Both the position numbers and the translations under genes were made by a program. This document shows positions 9,164 to 16,914 of a DNA stretch of 64,000 nt, one piece after another; positions within the stretch are counted from its first letter, which is position 1; every line of letters starts with the position of its first letter. Below the pieces are notes generated by a model, which was not told the origin of the DNA, made no database searches, and saw only the letters and a list, made by a program, of their open reading frames with translations. This DNA is from an uncultured Methylococcaceae bacterium (lineage in GTDB: Bacteria; Pseudomonadota; Gammaproteobacteria; Methylococcales; Methylococcaceae): assembly GCA_903859815.1 (NCBI GenBank), contig CAIOOA010000153.1, positions 62,001 to 126,000 of the forward strand. Reading direction: 5' to 3'.

Positions 9164-10475
9164 AAAACTGACGGGTTTACTGTTTGCGCTGTTGGCTGTG
9201 TGGGCGTTTGGCGCACAAGCCGGCCCGAAAATCCAAACCTGGACATCAGCCAATGGCGCTCGGGTCTATTATGTCCCCACGGAAGGCTTGCCGATGGTAG
9301 ATATCCGGGTGGTGTTTGATGCCGGCAGCGCCCGTGATGGCACACAATTTGGCTTGGCAACCTTGACCTCCGGGTTATTGGACACTGGCGCGGGTCAATG
9401 GAATGCCGATGCCATTGCGCAACGGCTTGAAGGCGTGGGCGCACGGTTGGGGACAGGCGTTTCGCGTGACAATGCGTCGATTTCACTGCGTTCCTTGACC
9501 ACGCCTAAGTTGTTGGAGCCGGCTTTGGAGACCCTGCGGGAGATCATCCAACATCCTAGCTTCAATGAGGCGGATTTTGAACGGGAAAAGAAAAACCTAC
9601 TGGTGGGGCTGAAGCAACGCGAAGAATCACCCGCAGACTTGGCAGGCATTGCCTTCTTCAATAATCTCTACGGCGAACATCCCTATGCCCATCCCAAAGA
9701 AGGCATCATCGAGACCGTCGAAAAACTGACCCGTCAAGATTTGCTAACGTTTTATCAACGCTACTACGTTGCCAAAAACGCCTTGATCGTGATCGTCGGC
9801 GAGGTGGACAAAGCCAAAGCGGAATCCATTGCCAATGGTTTGCTTTCCGCCCTGCCAGCGGGTGAAGTTCCACCGCCGCTCCCCGCCGTAACCCAACCGA
9901 CTGCCAGCAAGACCGAGCATAAATTCTTCCCGTCGGCACAGACCCATGTTTATTCAGGGGTTCCCGGTATTAAAGCGGGTGACCCGGATTATTTCCCACT
10001 TTACACGGGCAACCATATCTTGGGCGGCAGCGGCCTTGTGTCTAAAATCTTCGAAGAAGTCAGGGAAAAGCGCGGACTTTCTTATAGCGCCTACAGCTAT
10101 TTCTACCCATTCAAGGTGGAAGGCCCGTTCATGATGGGTTTGCAAACCAAGAAAGGCCAGTCTGAAGAAGCGCTCAATGTGATGCAGAAAACCCTACGCG
10201 ATTTCATCAATGCCGGCCCGACCGCGAAGGAATTGGAAGATTCCAAGAAAAACATCACCGGCGGGTTTGCGATGCGCTTGGATAGCAACTCGAAGCTGAT
10301 CGACCAAGTGGCTTCGATTGCATTTTACGGGCTGCCGTTGGATTACTTGGACACCTTCATCGGCAAGGTGGAGGCGGTCACTCCGCAACAAATCCAAAAG
10401 GCGTTTAAAGCCCGCATCGACCCCGACAAGTTGCAATCCGTGTTGGTGGGCGCTGATGGCCCTCGTGAAAAATGA
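9153..10475 (+). CDS. M16 family protein, non-catalytic partner subunit
   Basis: About 440 residues with a signal peptide (GLLFALLAVWAFGAQA). The first M16 domain has the fold (PMVDIRVVFDAGSARDG) but no HxxEH. The second has the R/Y pair (EVREKRGLSYSAYSYFYPF) that completes the active site of the partner in heterodimeric M16 enzymes. ATG 9153 is preceded by AGGAGG and overlaps the upstream gene by 11 bp, indicating coupled translation. The order M16-M16-rsmD is common in gammaproteobacteria. Its stop lies inside the first unit of a 23-bp triplicate repeat. Confidence 0.92.
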   Translation: MYAKKLTGLLFALLAVWAFGAQAGPKIQTWTSANGARVYYVPTEGLPMVDIRVVFDAGSARDGTQFGLATLTSGLLDTGAGQWNADAIAQRLEGVGARLGTGVSRDNASISLRSLTTPKLLEPALETLREIIQHPSFNEADFEREKKNLLVGLKQREESPADLAGIAFFNNLYGEHPYAHPKEGIIETVEKLTRQDLLTFYQRYYVAKNALIVIVGEVDKAKAESIANGLLSALPAGEVPPPLPAVTQPTASKTEHKFFPSAQTHVYSGVPGIKAGDPDYFPLYTGNHILGGSGLVSKIFEEVREKRGLSYSAYSYFYPFKVEGPFMMGLQTKKGQSEEALNVMQKTLRDFINAGPTAKELEDSKKNITGGFAMRLDSNSKLIDQVASIAFYGLPLDYLDTFIGKVEAVTPQQIQKAFKARIDPDKLQSVLVGADGPREK

Positions 10476-10533
10476 GCTTCGCAGCTTGTGAAGAATGAGC
10501 TTCGCAGCACGTGAAAAATGAGCTCCGCATCAT
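10465..10533 (+). repeat. Three tandem 23-bp units bridging the M16 stop and rsmD start
   Basis: The unit gtgaaaaatgagcttcgcag plus three bases starts at 10465, 10488 and 10511. Unit 1 contains the TGA stop of the M16 gene, and unit 3 supplies the GTG start of rsmD. Because 23 is not a multiple of three, the GTGs in units 1 and 2 are out of frame with rsmD. It probably arose by slippage or duplication of the gene junction. Confidence 0.85.
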
Positions 10534-11065
10534 TGGCGGAACTTGGCGCAGCCGGAAAATCCGTTTTCCCGACGCGCCGGGTTTGCGCCCGACCCCGGAT
10601 CGAGTGCGGGAGACGCTGTTCAATTGGCTAGGCCAAGACCTTGAAGGCTTGGCCTGTCTTGATCTGTTTGCTGGCAGTGGCGCGTTGGGCTTTGAAGCGG
10701 CCTCGCGTGGGTCCAAGCGCGTCGTGCTAGTGGAGCGCAGTGCCGAAGTGTGCGCTGCACTCAAGCAAAACTGTGAGGTTCTGCAAGCCCCCACGGTGCA
10801 AGTCTACTCGGTGGATGTGTCCTATTTCTTGAATAGGCCAGCCGAAACTTTTGATGTGGTGTTCCTCGACCCGCCATTCCATCAAGCGCTAGTCGAACCC
10901 TGTTGCCGACTACTGGAAGAGAAAGGCTGGTTGGCAAACCATGCCCGTATCTACATCGAAGTTGAAAAGGAAAAAGTGTTGCAAGGTTTGCCAGAAAACT
11001 GGCAACTGCATCGGCATAAGCAAGCGGGGGAAGTGGGGTACTATCTTTATCTGAGGATGAGTTAA
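10511..11065 (+). CDS. rsmD: 16S rRNA (guanine(966)-N(2))-methyltransferase RsmD
   Basis: A 184-residue Rossmann methyltransferase that makes m2G966 in the 30S subunit. Characteristic motifs are LRIIGGTWRSRKI at the N-terminus, RPTPDRVRETLFNWL, the SAM loop DLFAGSGALGFEAASRG, and the catalytic FLDPPF (DPPY-type). Length fits the family (about 180-200). The start is GTG inside the third 23-bp repeat unit; the overlapping ATG is out of frame. No coaD follows, although it often does in relatives. Confidence 0.95.
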   Translation: MKNELRIIGGTWRSRKIRFPDAPGLRPTPDRVRETLFNWLGQDLEGLACLDLFAGSGALGFEAASRGSKRVVLVERSAEVCAALKQNCEVLQAPTVQVYSVDVSYFLNRPAETFDVVFLDPPFHQALVEPCCRLLEEKGWLANHARIYIEVEKEKVLQGLPENWQLHRHKQAGEVGYYLYLRMS

Positions 11066-11090
11066 GGAAAATACTTATAAAACTCTAATT

Positions 11091-11297
11091 TCATTGGGCA
11101 GTTTCAAGATAGGCGAATACTTCATCGCGAGACACATTGTGGCTCTCTAAGCCTTCGTCGATAGCGCGTTGCAATGCAATGTCTTCAAGTGCCTCATCAA
11201 CAATGCTACGCATCCAGTCTCGATGTTCTTCGAGAATTTCTGCAATGGCCAATTTCATAAGTTGTTTTAGCTCGTCTGATTCGATAGTTGTCGTCAT
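11091..11297 (-). CDS. Small acidic antitoxin-like protein
   Basis: A 68-residue acidic, helix-rich protein (MTTTIESDELKQLMKLAI..., then a DEALEDIALQRAIDEGLES-type segment). From memory it resembles short proteins encoded beside RelE/ParE-type toxins in cyanobacteria and gammaproteobacteria. No toxin gene follows: its 3' side meets rsmD convergently. It would therefore be an orphan antitoxin or a free-standing regulator. The ATG at 11297 has a GGAA at good spacing. Assignment is by composition and remembered similarity only. Confidence 0.5.
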   Translation of the reverse strand: MTTTIESDELKQLMKLAIAEILEEHRDWMRSIVDEALEDIALQRAIDEGLESHNVSRDEVFAYLETAQ

Positions 11298-11463
11298 AAT
11301 ATTTTCCAAAGCTGAGAATATAAAGATTGGATACTTCGTTCTTGAGGCAATGTTATCTAATACGTGAGAAGGCAGGAAGTTCGACGAAAAGGGTGCGCAT
11401 GGTCGAATTATACGTTAGTTTGCTTGGCGCGGTCTTTCACTTTTTGTCGCTCCGTTCTCATAG

Positions 11464-11669
11464 CAGCATTTCTCATTATGAGGAAAAGCGTTGATTTATA
11501 ACCCGTCATTCCTGCCGGGAAGCAGGAATCCAGTCACAGGGACGTGAAACTAGGATTCGCCAGTCATGTTTAATCAGACACTTATGCAACGTCAAGTTAC
11601 CGTCCATGGCACTGGATTCCGGCAGTCCATGCCGGAATGACGGCGTTTTAGCCAAGATGAGAATTGTTG
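11464..11669. mobile_element. MITE-like element, copy 1 (short form, about 206 bp)
   Basis: One of three related non-coding elements (others at 16520-16796 and 42073-42349). The ends are imperfect inverted repeats, AGCATTTCTCATTATG on the left and the complement of ...GATGAGAATTGTT on the right. Inside are CGTCATTCC and GGAATGACG. The 9 bp on either side are ttctcatag (11455-11463) and ttctcagag (11670-11678), a probable target duplication with one mismatch. It lacks the roughly 70-90 bp internal segment present in the other copies. It carries no coding sequence. It lies 81 bp upstream of the CHAT gene start. Confidence 0.8.
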
Positions 11670-11750
11670 TTCTCAGAGAGGCTTGGGAGTCATCATGGCA
11701 TTGGAGTAGAATAGCTCCAATCACCCCGTGGACAATTACTGTATCAGGAA

Positions 11751-14700
11751 ATGATGATGTCCCCCTCCTACACTCTTTGCATACGCCAACACGACCCGGT
11801 CAATGGGTTATACCGCATTACCCTACGCTTGAAGCAACCGGATCAGCCGGAGATGGAAGCCGAGGCAAACATTGCCTTTGCGCTGACCGATCAAGAACAA
11901 GAAGACCTGCGCTGGTATTTGGAGGATTATTTAATCTACCCCGAATCCTCCGAAGATGTGCAAGTCGCCCAAATCGAGGACATGATGCGGACTCGCGGCG
12001 AGGAGCTTTACCAGAAGGTATTAGCAGGCAACCTAGACACGCAACAAATTTGGTTTGCCATCCGCCCGCAATTGGCGAATCTGCGCATCGAAATCAGCAC
12101 CGGCATTGCCGAGGCCGCCAGCATCCCGTGGGAATTGATGCGCGACCCGCAATCCGATTCCGCGCTCGCCGTGCGGGTGCAAGCCTTCGTCCGCGTCCAT
12201 TCCCAACCCAATATCCCCTTCGTGCCGGTCCCGCCGTCCAAAGACGGGCGCATCCGGCTGTTGTATGTGGTCTGCCGCCCGAATGGCATTCAAGATGTGG
12301 CTTTACGCGCCGTCGCCAACCGCTTGCTGCAAGGCTTGGGGGAGGACCGCGCCCGCTTCGCCATCACCGCGTTGCGCCCGCCGACTTACGAGCAATTGCA
12401 ACAGACGCTGACCGATGCCAAGGAAGCCGGGAATCCCTTTCATATTGTCCATTTCGACGGGCATGGCATGTATACCGACTTGCGCGAAACCAACCTGTCC
12501 AGTTGGCTAGGCCAGTTGTCCAGCCTGATGCTCGGCGGCAAGTCCAACGGCAAGCACGGCTTCTTGCTGTTTGAACATCCCACCCATGAAGAAAAAATGC
12601 GCCCGGTCCCCGGCGAGGAACTCGGCCAGTTGTTACACGACTGCGGCGTTCCGGTGCTGGTGCTGAATGCCTGTCAATCCGCGATGCATGAAGCCATTGC
12701 CAAACCCGACACCGCGAAGAATGTGCATGACGAAGTTCGCGCCATCGGCTCCTTGGCTCAAGCCGTCGTAGACCAAGGCATCCCCGCCGTGTTGGGGATG
12801 CGCTACAGCGTGTTTGTCGTGACCGCCGCGCAATACATCGGCGAACTCTATGCCGCCCTCGCCAAAGGCCGGGGTTTCGGTCAAGCCGCCAGCGAAGCCC
12901 GCAAACATTTGCAGCGCAACCCCGAGCGTTGGGTGAACTTGCATGGCCGGCCCTTGCAAGACTGGTTTGTGCCGGTCATTTACGAAGCCATGGACCGACG
13001 CTTGCTGACCAGCGACAAGCCCTTGTCGTTGAACCAAGCCCCGGAACTGGACCCGGTGCAGATCGATCCGACCTTGTTGCGTTATGTGCCGGACTCGGGC
13101 TTCATCGGGAGGGATGAAACCCTGCTGATGCTGGACCGGGCGTTTGACACCCATGCCATCGTGCTACTCCATGCCTATGCCGGTCAAGGCAAGACCGCCA
13201 CCGCCGTCGAGTTCGCCCGTTGGTATGCGCAAACCGGCGGCTTGGGTGCGGAACCCCTCGTCTTGTTCACCTCGTTTGAGATTCACACCGACTTGACCGA
13301 CGCGCTGAACCATATCGGCAGAATTTTCAACCCGCTATTGCAAGCTAACGGCATCGAATGGCACAGCCTCAACGATAACAGCCAGCGGCGTAGCTTGGTG
13401 TTGCAATTGCTGCGGCAAATCCCGCTGCTGTGGATTTGGGACAATGTGGAGCCGGTCGCCGGTTTCCCTGCTGGTACGGAATCGGCATGGACTAAGCAAG
13501 AACAAACCGAACTGGCGGATTTCCTCAAGCAAGTCAAGCTGGATCGGGCGACCAAGGCCAAAATCCTGCTGACCTCTAGGCGCGACGAGCAAGCCTGGCT
13601 AGGCGGCATTCCGCAACGCATCGCTATGCCGCGCATGTCCCAACCCGATGCCGCCGCGCTGGCACTGGAACTCGGCAAGGAACGCGGCTGGACCCGCGAC
13701 GACACCGCCGAGTGGCAACCGCTGTTGAAGTATTGTAATGGTAATCCGCTGACCCTGCGCGTTATTGCTGGTCAGGCGGTGCGACAGGGCTTGAGGGACC
13801 GTAACCGCTTGGAGCGATTTATTCAATCCATCCGCGACGGCGAGCAAGCCATCGCCGATGCCGACGAGACAGAAGGCCGCGACAAATCCTTGGGCGCGTC
13901 CTTGGATTATGGCTTCAAACAAGCGTTCCAAGCCGATGAACTGCCGGTGATTTCCCTATTGCATTTGTTTCAAGGTGTGGTGGATGTTGATGTGTTGGAA
14001 ACCATGGGGAAAGGGGAATATGCTTTGACGGAGTTGCAAGCCTTGGCCCAGACCGACTCGGTTTCCAAAACCGAGTCGGTCTATTCCAGCTTACTCCAAC
14101 GCGCTACCGAGATAGGCTTGCTGACGCATCTAGGCGGGACTTGGTACACCATCCACCCCGCCCTGCCATGGTTCCTGCGGCAAGTATTTGCACGGCATTA
14201 TGACGGTAAGGACGGGCGCTCCAGTACGGAGGCCGCACTACGGTCTTGGGTGAAAGCCATCGGTGAATTGGGTAATCACTACTGGTGGCAGTCCAACGAA
14301 GGCAACAGGGAGGTAATTCAGTTCTTGGCGCTAGAAGAAGCCAATCTGCTCCACGCCTGCCGCTCAGCCCGCCGCCATGGTTGGTGGGATTCCGTCATTT
14401 ATTCTATGCAGGGTTTGCAAGATCTATACGATTTCCAAGGACGTGGTGCGGAATGGGCTAGGCTGGTCACAGAAATCGTACCGGATTATTGTACGACAAA
14501 CGATGAACCGATGGCTGGACGAGAGAACGGCTATACCCTAGTTATGGGCTATCGTGTCAGACTGGCCAGGATACAATACCGTGACCTCAACCTTGCCGCA
14601 TGTTTGCAGAGTAAATTGGTCGATTGGGATCAGTTAAATGCCGCTGACGCGTTGAGACTGCCAAATGATGCAACGTTGGATGAAATTCAACGCAACCGCA

Positions 14701-15449
14701 TTCGAAGTCTGGGAGTGAGCGTGTTCGAACTAGGCCAAATACTGCGCGAGCAAAACATCGGCGACTGCGTGATGCGGTTTCAAGATGCCATCAAGTATTT
14801 TCAACGCACTGCAGACACTGCCGGAGAAGCTGTTACCCACTTCAACCTTGGCCTTGCCTATAAGGACATAACAGCTATACGCGATCTGTATATTGCCGAA
14901 ACTGCTTATGATCGTAGCCTGAATTTGATTAATCCGAATGATGCACTAAATCGATCCAACTGCTTACAAGCAATCGGCTTAGTTCATTTTGAGCGATTTA
15001 ACGAGGCGCGCCGCCGGAATGAATCGGAAGAGAAACTTCTTAAACATCTTCAGGCTGCCGAAACACATTTTCTCAATTCCCTGAAACTTTGCCCCCCAAA
15101 TGCAATTACTAATCTAGCACCGTCGTACAATGCTTTGGGCGTTCTTTACGCGGAAGTCGGTCAGACCGAAAATGCCCGCCAGCAATTTGAGCGGCGTGTG
15201 CAATTGGCGGAGCAAACCGGCGACCGCTATGGTGCCGGATCGACGCGCTACAACATGGCGCAGATGTACAGGCAATCCGCCAACATCCAAGACAACCCAA
15301 ATCGACGGAGGGATTTGCTGCACCGCGCCAAAGCCTATGCCGAGGCGGCGCTGCGGGACTACCAGACTTACCAAGGCCGCGCCGCCGACAAAGAAGCCAA
15401 CACGCAGCAACTCATCGCCACCATCGAACAAGCCCTCGCCGGTTCGTAG
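11751..15449 (+). CDS. CHAT protease - STAND/NB-ARC-like NTPase - TPR protein
   Basis: A 1232-residue cytoplasmic protein. The CHAT (caspase-like) domain spans about 160-415, with His238 in HFDGHGMY and Cys308 in VLVLNACQS. The STAND NTPase spans about 450-700: Walker A AYAGQGKT around 475-482, Walker B-like LLWIWDNVE around 559-566, AKILLTSRRDE, and CNGNPLTLRVIAG as the GxP-type motif. A winged-helix-like stretch and TPR-type helices fill about 850-1230. CHAT-STAND-TPR proteins are typical conflict or regulated-proteolysis proteins, where ligand sensing by the repeats releases the protease. No substrate or partner gene is adjacent. Three ATGs lie in a row; the third (11757) is best spaced from AGGAA. 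A palindrome encodes residues 768-777. Confidence 0.88.
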   Translation: MMMSPSYTLCIRQHDPVNGLYRITLRLKQPDQPEMEAEANIAFALTDQEQEDLRWYLEDYLIYPESSEDVQVAQIEDMMRTRGEELYQKVLAGNLDTQQIWFAIRPQLANLRIEISTGIAEAASIPWELMRDPQSDSALAVRVQAFVRVHSQPNIPFVPVPPSKDGRIRLLYVVCRPNGIQDVALRAVANRLLQGLGEDRARFAITALRPPTYEQLQQTLTDAKEAGNPFHIVHFDGHGMYTDLRETNLSSWLGQLSSLMLGGKSNGKHGFLLFEHPTHEEKMRPVPGEELGQLLHDCGVPVLVLNACQSAMHEAIAKPDTAKNVHDEVRAIGSLAQAVVDQGIPAVLGMRYSVFVVTAAQYIGELYAALAKGRGFGQAASEARKHLQRNPERWVNLHGRPLQDWFVPVIYEAMDRRLLTSDKPLSLNQAPELDPVQIDPTLLRYVPDSGFIGRDETLLMLDRAFDTHAIVLLHAYAGQGKTATAVEFARWYAQTGGLGAEPLVLFTSFEIHTDLTDALNHIGRIFNPLLQANGIEWHSLNDNSQRRSLVLQLLRQIPLLWIWDNVEPVAGFPAGTESAWTKQEQTELADFLKQVKLDRATKAKILLTSRRDEQAWLGGIPQRIAMPRMSQPDAAALALELGKERGWTRDDTAEWQPLLKYCNGNPLTLRVIAGQAVRQGLRDRNRLERFIQSIRDGEQAIADADETEGRDKSLGASLDYGFKQAFQADELPVISLLHLFQGVVDVDVLETMGKGEYALTELQALAQTDSVSKTESVYSSLLQRATEIGLLTHLGGTWYTIHPALPWFLRQVFARHYDGKDGRSSTEAALRSWVKAIGELGNHYWWQSNEGNREVIQFLALEEANLLHACRSARRHGWWDSVIYSMQGLQDLYDFQGRGAEWARLVTEIVPDYCTTNDEPMAGRENGYTLVMGYRVRLARIQYRDLNLAACLQSKLVDWDQLNAADALRLPNDATLDEIQRNRIRSLGVSVFELGQILREQNIGDCVMRFQDAIKYFQRTADTAGEAVTHFNLGLAYKDITAIRDLYIAETAYDRSLNLINPNDALNRSNCLQAIGLVHFERFNEARRRNESEEKLLKHLQAAETHFLNSLKLCPPNAITNLAPSYNALGVLYAEVGQTENARQQFERRVQLAEQTGDRYGAGSTRYNMAQMYRQSANIQDNPNRRRDLLHRAKAYAEAALRDYQTYQGRAADKEANTQQLIATIEQALAGS
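14051..14081. repeat. In-frame palindromic element within the CHAT gene
   Basis: A perfect inverted repeat with 14-bp arms (GACCGACTCGGTTT and complement) and a 3-base loop. It is read in frame as TDSVSKTESV. The same palindrome core occurs in the same frame in the TIR-STAND gene at 41126-41158. It sits between the NTPase and TPR regions, where an extra loop could be tolerated. Confidence 0.85.
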
Positions 15450-15514
15450 GTCGGCATCCCATGCCGACGACGAAGCTGATGGGGTTTCAGGCTTGCCTTG
15501 CGGGGGGTTGCTCT

Positions 15515-15737
15515 GGTTCCCAAGCTCCGGCTTGGGAACCGTTAGTTTTCAAGCTCTTGCTTGTACGTTGGAAGCTGTAGCTTCCGAGACGGAGTTCCCA
15601 AGCTGGAGCTTGGGAACTAGCCAAGGTGTCCGCTGTCACGGCTGCGCTTCTCCCTTTAAAACGATAAAACGTTTGTAGTCCCGGCTTCAGCCGGTTCTTT
15701 TCGGACTGTTTGCCGCCTAAAGGCGGGGCTACAAACG
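15515..15737. repeat. Cluster of palindromic repeats downstream of the CHAT gene
   Basis: The 358-bp gap after the CHAT gene has no credible ORF but several hairpins. At 15515-15540 the arms are GGTTCCCAAGC and complement. At 15593-15618 the arms are AGTTCCCAAGCT and complement. At 15670-15737 the outer arms are CGTTTGTAGTCCCG and its near complement, with a GCCGCCTAAAGGCGG inner palindrome; a partial second copy of the last type follows at about 15760-15795. These look like REP/BIME-type elements and may also end transcription. Confidence 0.75.
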
Positions 15738-15808
15738 CTAATTTACCAGTTTTTTCCGTCTAGTTTGCAGCCTAAAGGCGGGACTACGAACGCTAAATTC
15801 ATGGAAGC

Positions 15809-16297
15809 TTACAATCCCGCCAACCAAATCCTTAAACGGAGACCGAGTTCAGTGGTGTAACCCATCGTGGCATAGCGAATCTTCCCATCCTGCCCAAGCA
15901 CGAAAATTGCTGGCACACCGGTCACGCCAAATGCTTGGGCGATTTGCCCATTTTCATCATTCAAGGTTTCCACTGAAAACTTCTGCTCGACCATGTATTG
16001 TTTCACTTCGGGAAGCGTACCCGATTGCATGGCAAGGCTTATCAAGGAATGGTCCGTCGCAACATTCTGGATAGTATTTTGCATTCCGCCGCAAATGGAG
16101 CACCAACTCGCCCAGAAATAGATGACCGAGGGTTTGCCGTGCAACTGAGCCAAGGTAAAGCTGTCACCCGACAGGGTTGTTCCAGCGATTTCAGGGGGTT
16201 CCCCCGACACAAGGTTTCGGTTAACCGCAAATTGCATTCCGACGACCAAGGCAATGATGCCAACCCAAGTCAATAAACGGTTTTGTTGTGCTTTCAT
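15809..16297 (-). CDS. Membrane-anchored thioredoxin-like protein (TlpA/ScsD type)
   Basis: About 162 residues: one N-terminal helix (LLTWVGIIALVVGMQFAV) that anchors it to the membrane, then a redoxin fold facing the periplasm with active site FWASWCSICGG (CxxC) and the cis-proline segment FGVTGVPAIFVLG. It probably reduces or exchanges disulfides in periplasmic proteins; similar ScsD-like proteins have such roles. The start at 16297 puts the anchor at the N-terminus, and 16330 is an upstream option. Neither has a clear ribosome binding site. No partner genes adjoin. Confidence 0.85.
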   Translation of the reverse strand: MKAQQNRLLTWVGIIALVVGMQFAVNRNLVSGEPPEIAGTTLSGDSFTLAQLHGKPSVIYFWASWCSICGGMQNTIQNVATDHSLISLAMQSGTLPEVKQYMVEQKFSVETLNDENGQIAQAFGVTGVPAIFVLGQDGKIRYATMGYTTELGLRLRIWLAGL

Positions 16298-16519
16298 GAA
16301 TTTACATTTGATAGGATGGTTGGGAAACATGGCCCGGCTTTGGGATCAGAAACATAATACTTTAGCCTATCTCGCCATCTGCCGTAAAATCATCAAAGGA
16401 TTTCCGAGCGATGCTACATATAGTCTACATTTCTTAACTTGATGACAGTGGCGCAGGAGCATGGAAGCGATCAAATTAACCTGCCTTCCAATTCGTTTGG
16501 GCAAGGTGGATAATAGCAC

Positions 16520-16796
16520 CAGCAACTCTCATTATGAGGCAAAGCGTTGATGTATAAACCGTCATTCCTGCCGGGAAGCAGGACAAATCGGCAGGACAGC
16601 CGATTTGCTTAGGCCAGCCGCCCGTAGGGTTCGGGACAGGGATATTCCGAATGCATCCAGTCACAGGGACGTGAAACTAGGATTTGCCATTCACGTTTAA
16701 TCAGGCGCTTATACACCGACAAGTTACCATCCATGGCACTGGATTCCGGCAGTCCATGCCGGAATGACGGCGTTTTAGAGATAATAAGAATTGCTG
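16520..16796. mobile_element. MITE-like element, copy 2 (long form, 277 bp)
   Basis: Same family and orientation as copy 1, and the same length as copy 3. The ends are CAGCAACTCTCATTAT and the complement of AATAAGAATTGCTG. It contains an internal segment absent from copy 1, with its own small palindrome (caaatcggcaggacagccgatttg region) and a cgtagggttcgggacaggg stretch. No clear 9-bp target duplication flanks this copy, which may reflect recombination or decay. It lies within a 515-bp gene-free stretch between the thioredoxin-like gene and mtaB. Confidence 0.8.
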
Positions 16797-16845
16797 ATGA
16801 GGCGCAGAAACCATTGACAGTCACGATCTACACCACTCGACGCTC

Positions 16846-16914
16846 ATGACAGACAAAGAATTGAAAGAACTGGTTGCGAGTTTGATCCTCGCACAAAAAG
16901 AAAAGGCATTTTAG
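16846..16914 (+). pseudogene. 22-codon remnant of a coiled-coil DUF3782-like gene, or leader peptide
   Basis: ATG opens a short frame reading MTDKELKELVASLILAQKEK and two more residues, ending in TAG directly before the mtaB start. From memory this matches the N-terminus of a common bacterial family whose members begin MTDKELKELVASLA-Q and continue with long coiled coils. The rest of such a gene is absent, so it is probably a truncated leftover next to MITE copy 2. Because translation would stop at the mtaB start, it could also act as an upstream coupling ORF. Confidence 0.45.

Noticed and set aside
11606-12574. 322-codon plus-strand frame overlapping the CHAT gene start
   Set aside because: Arg/Pro/His-rich shadow composition; the overlapping CHAT frame has clear domain motifs.
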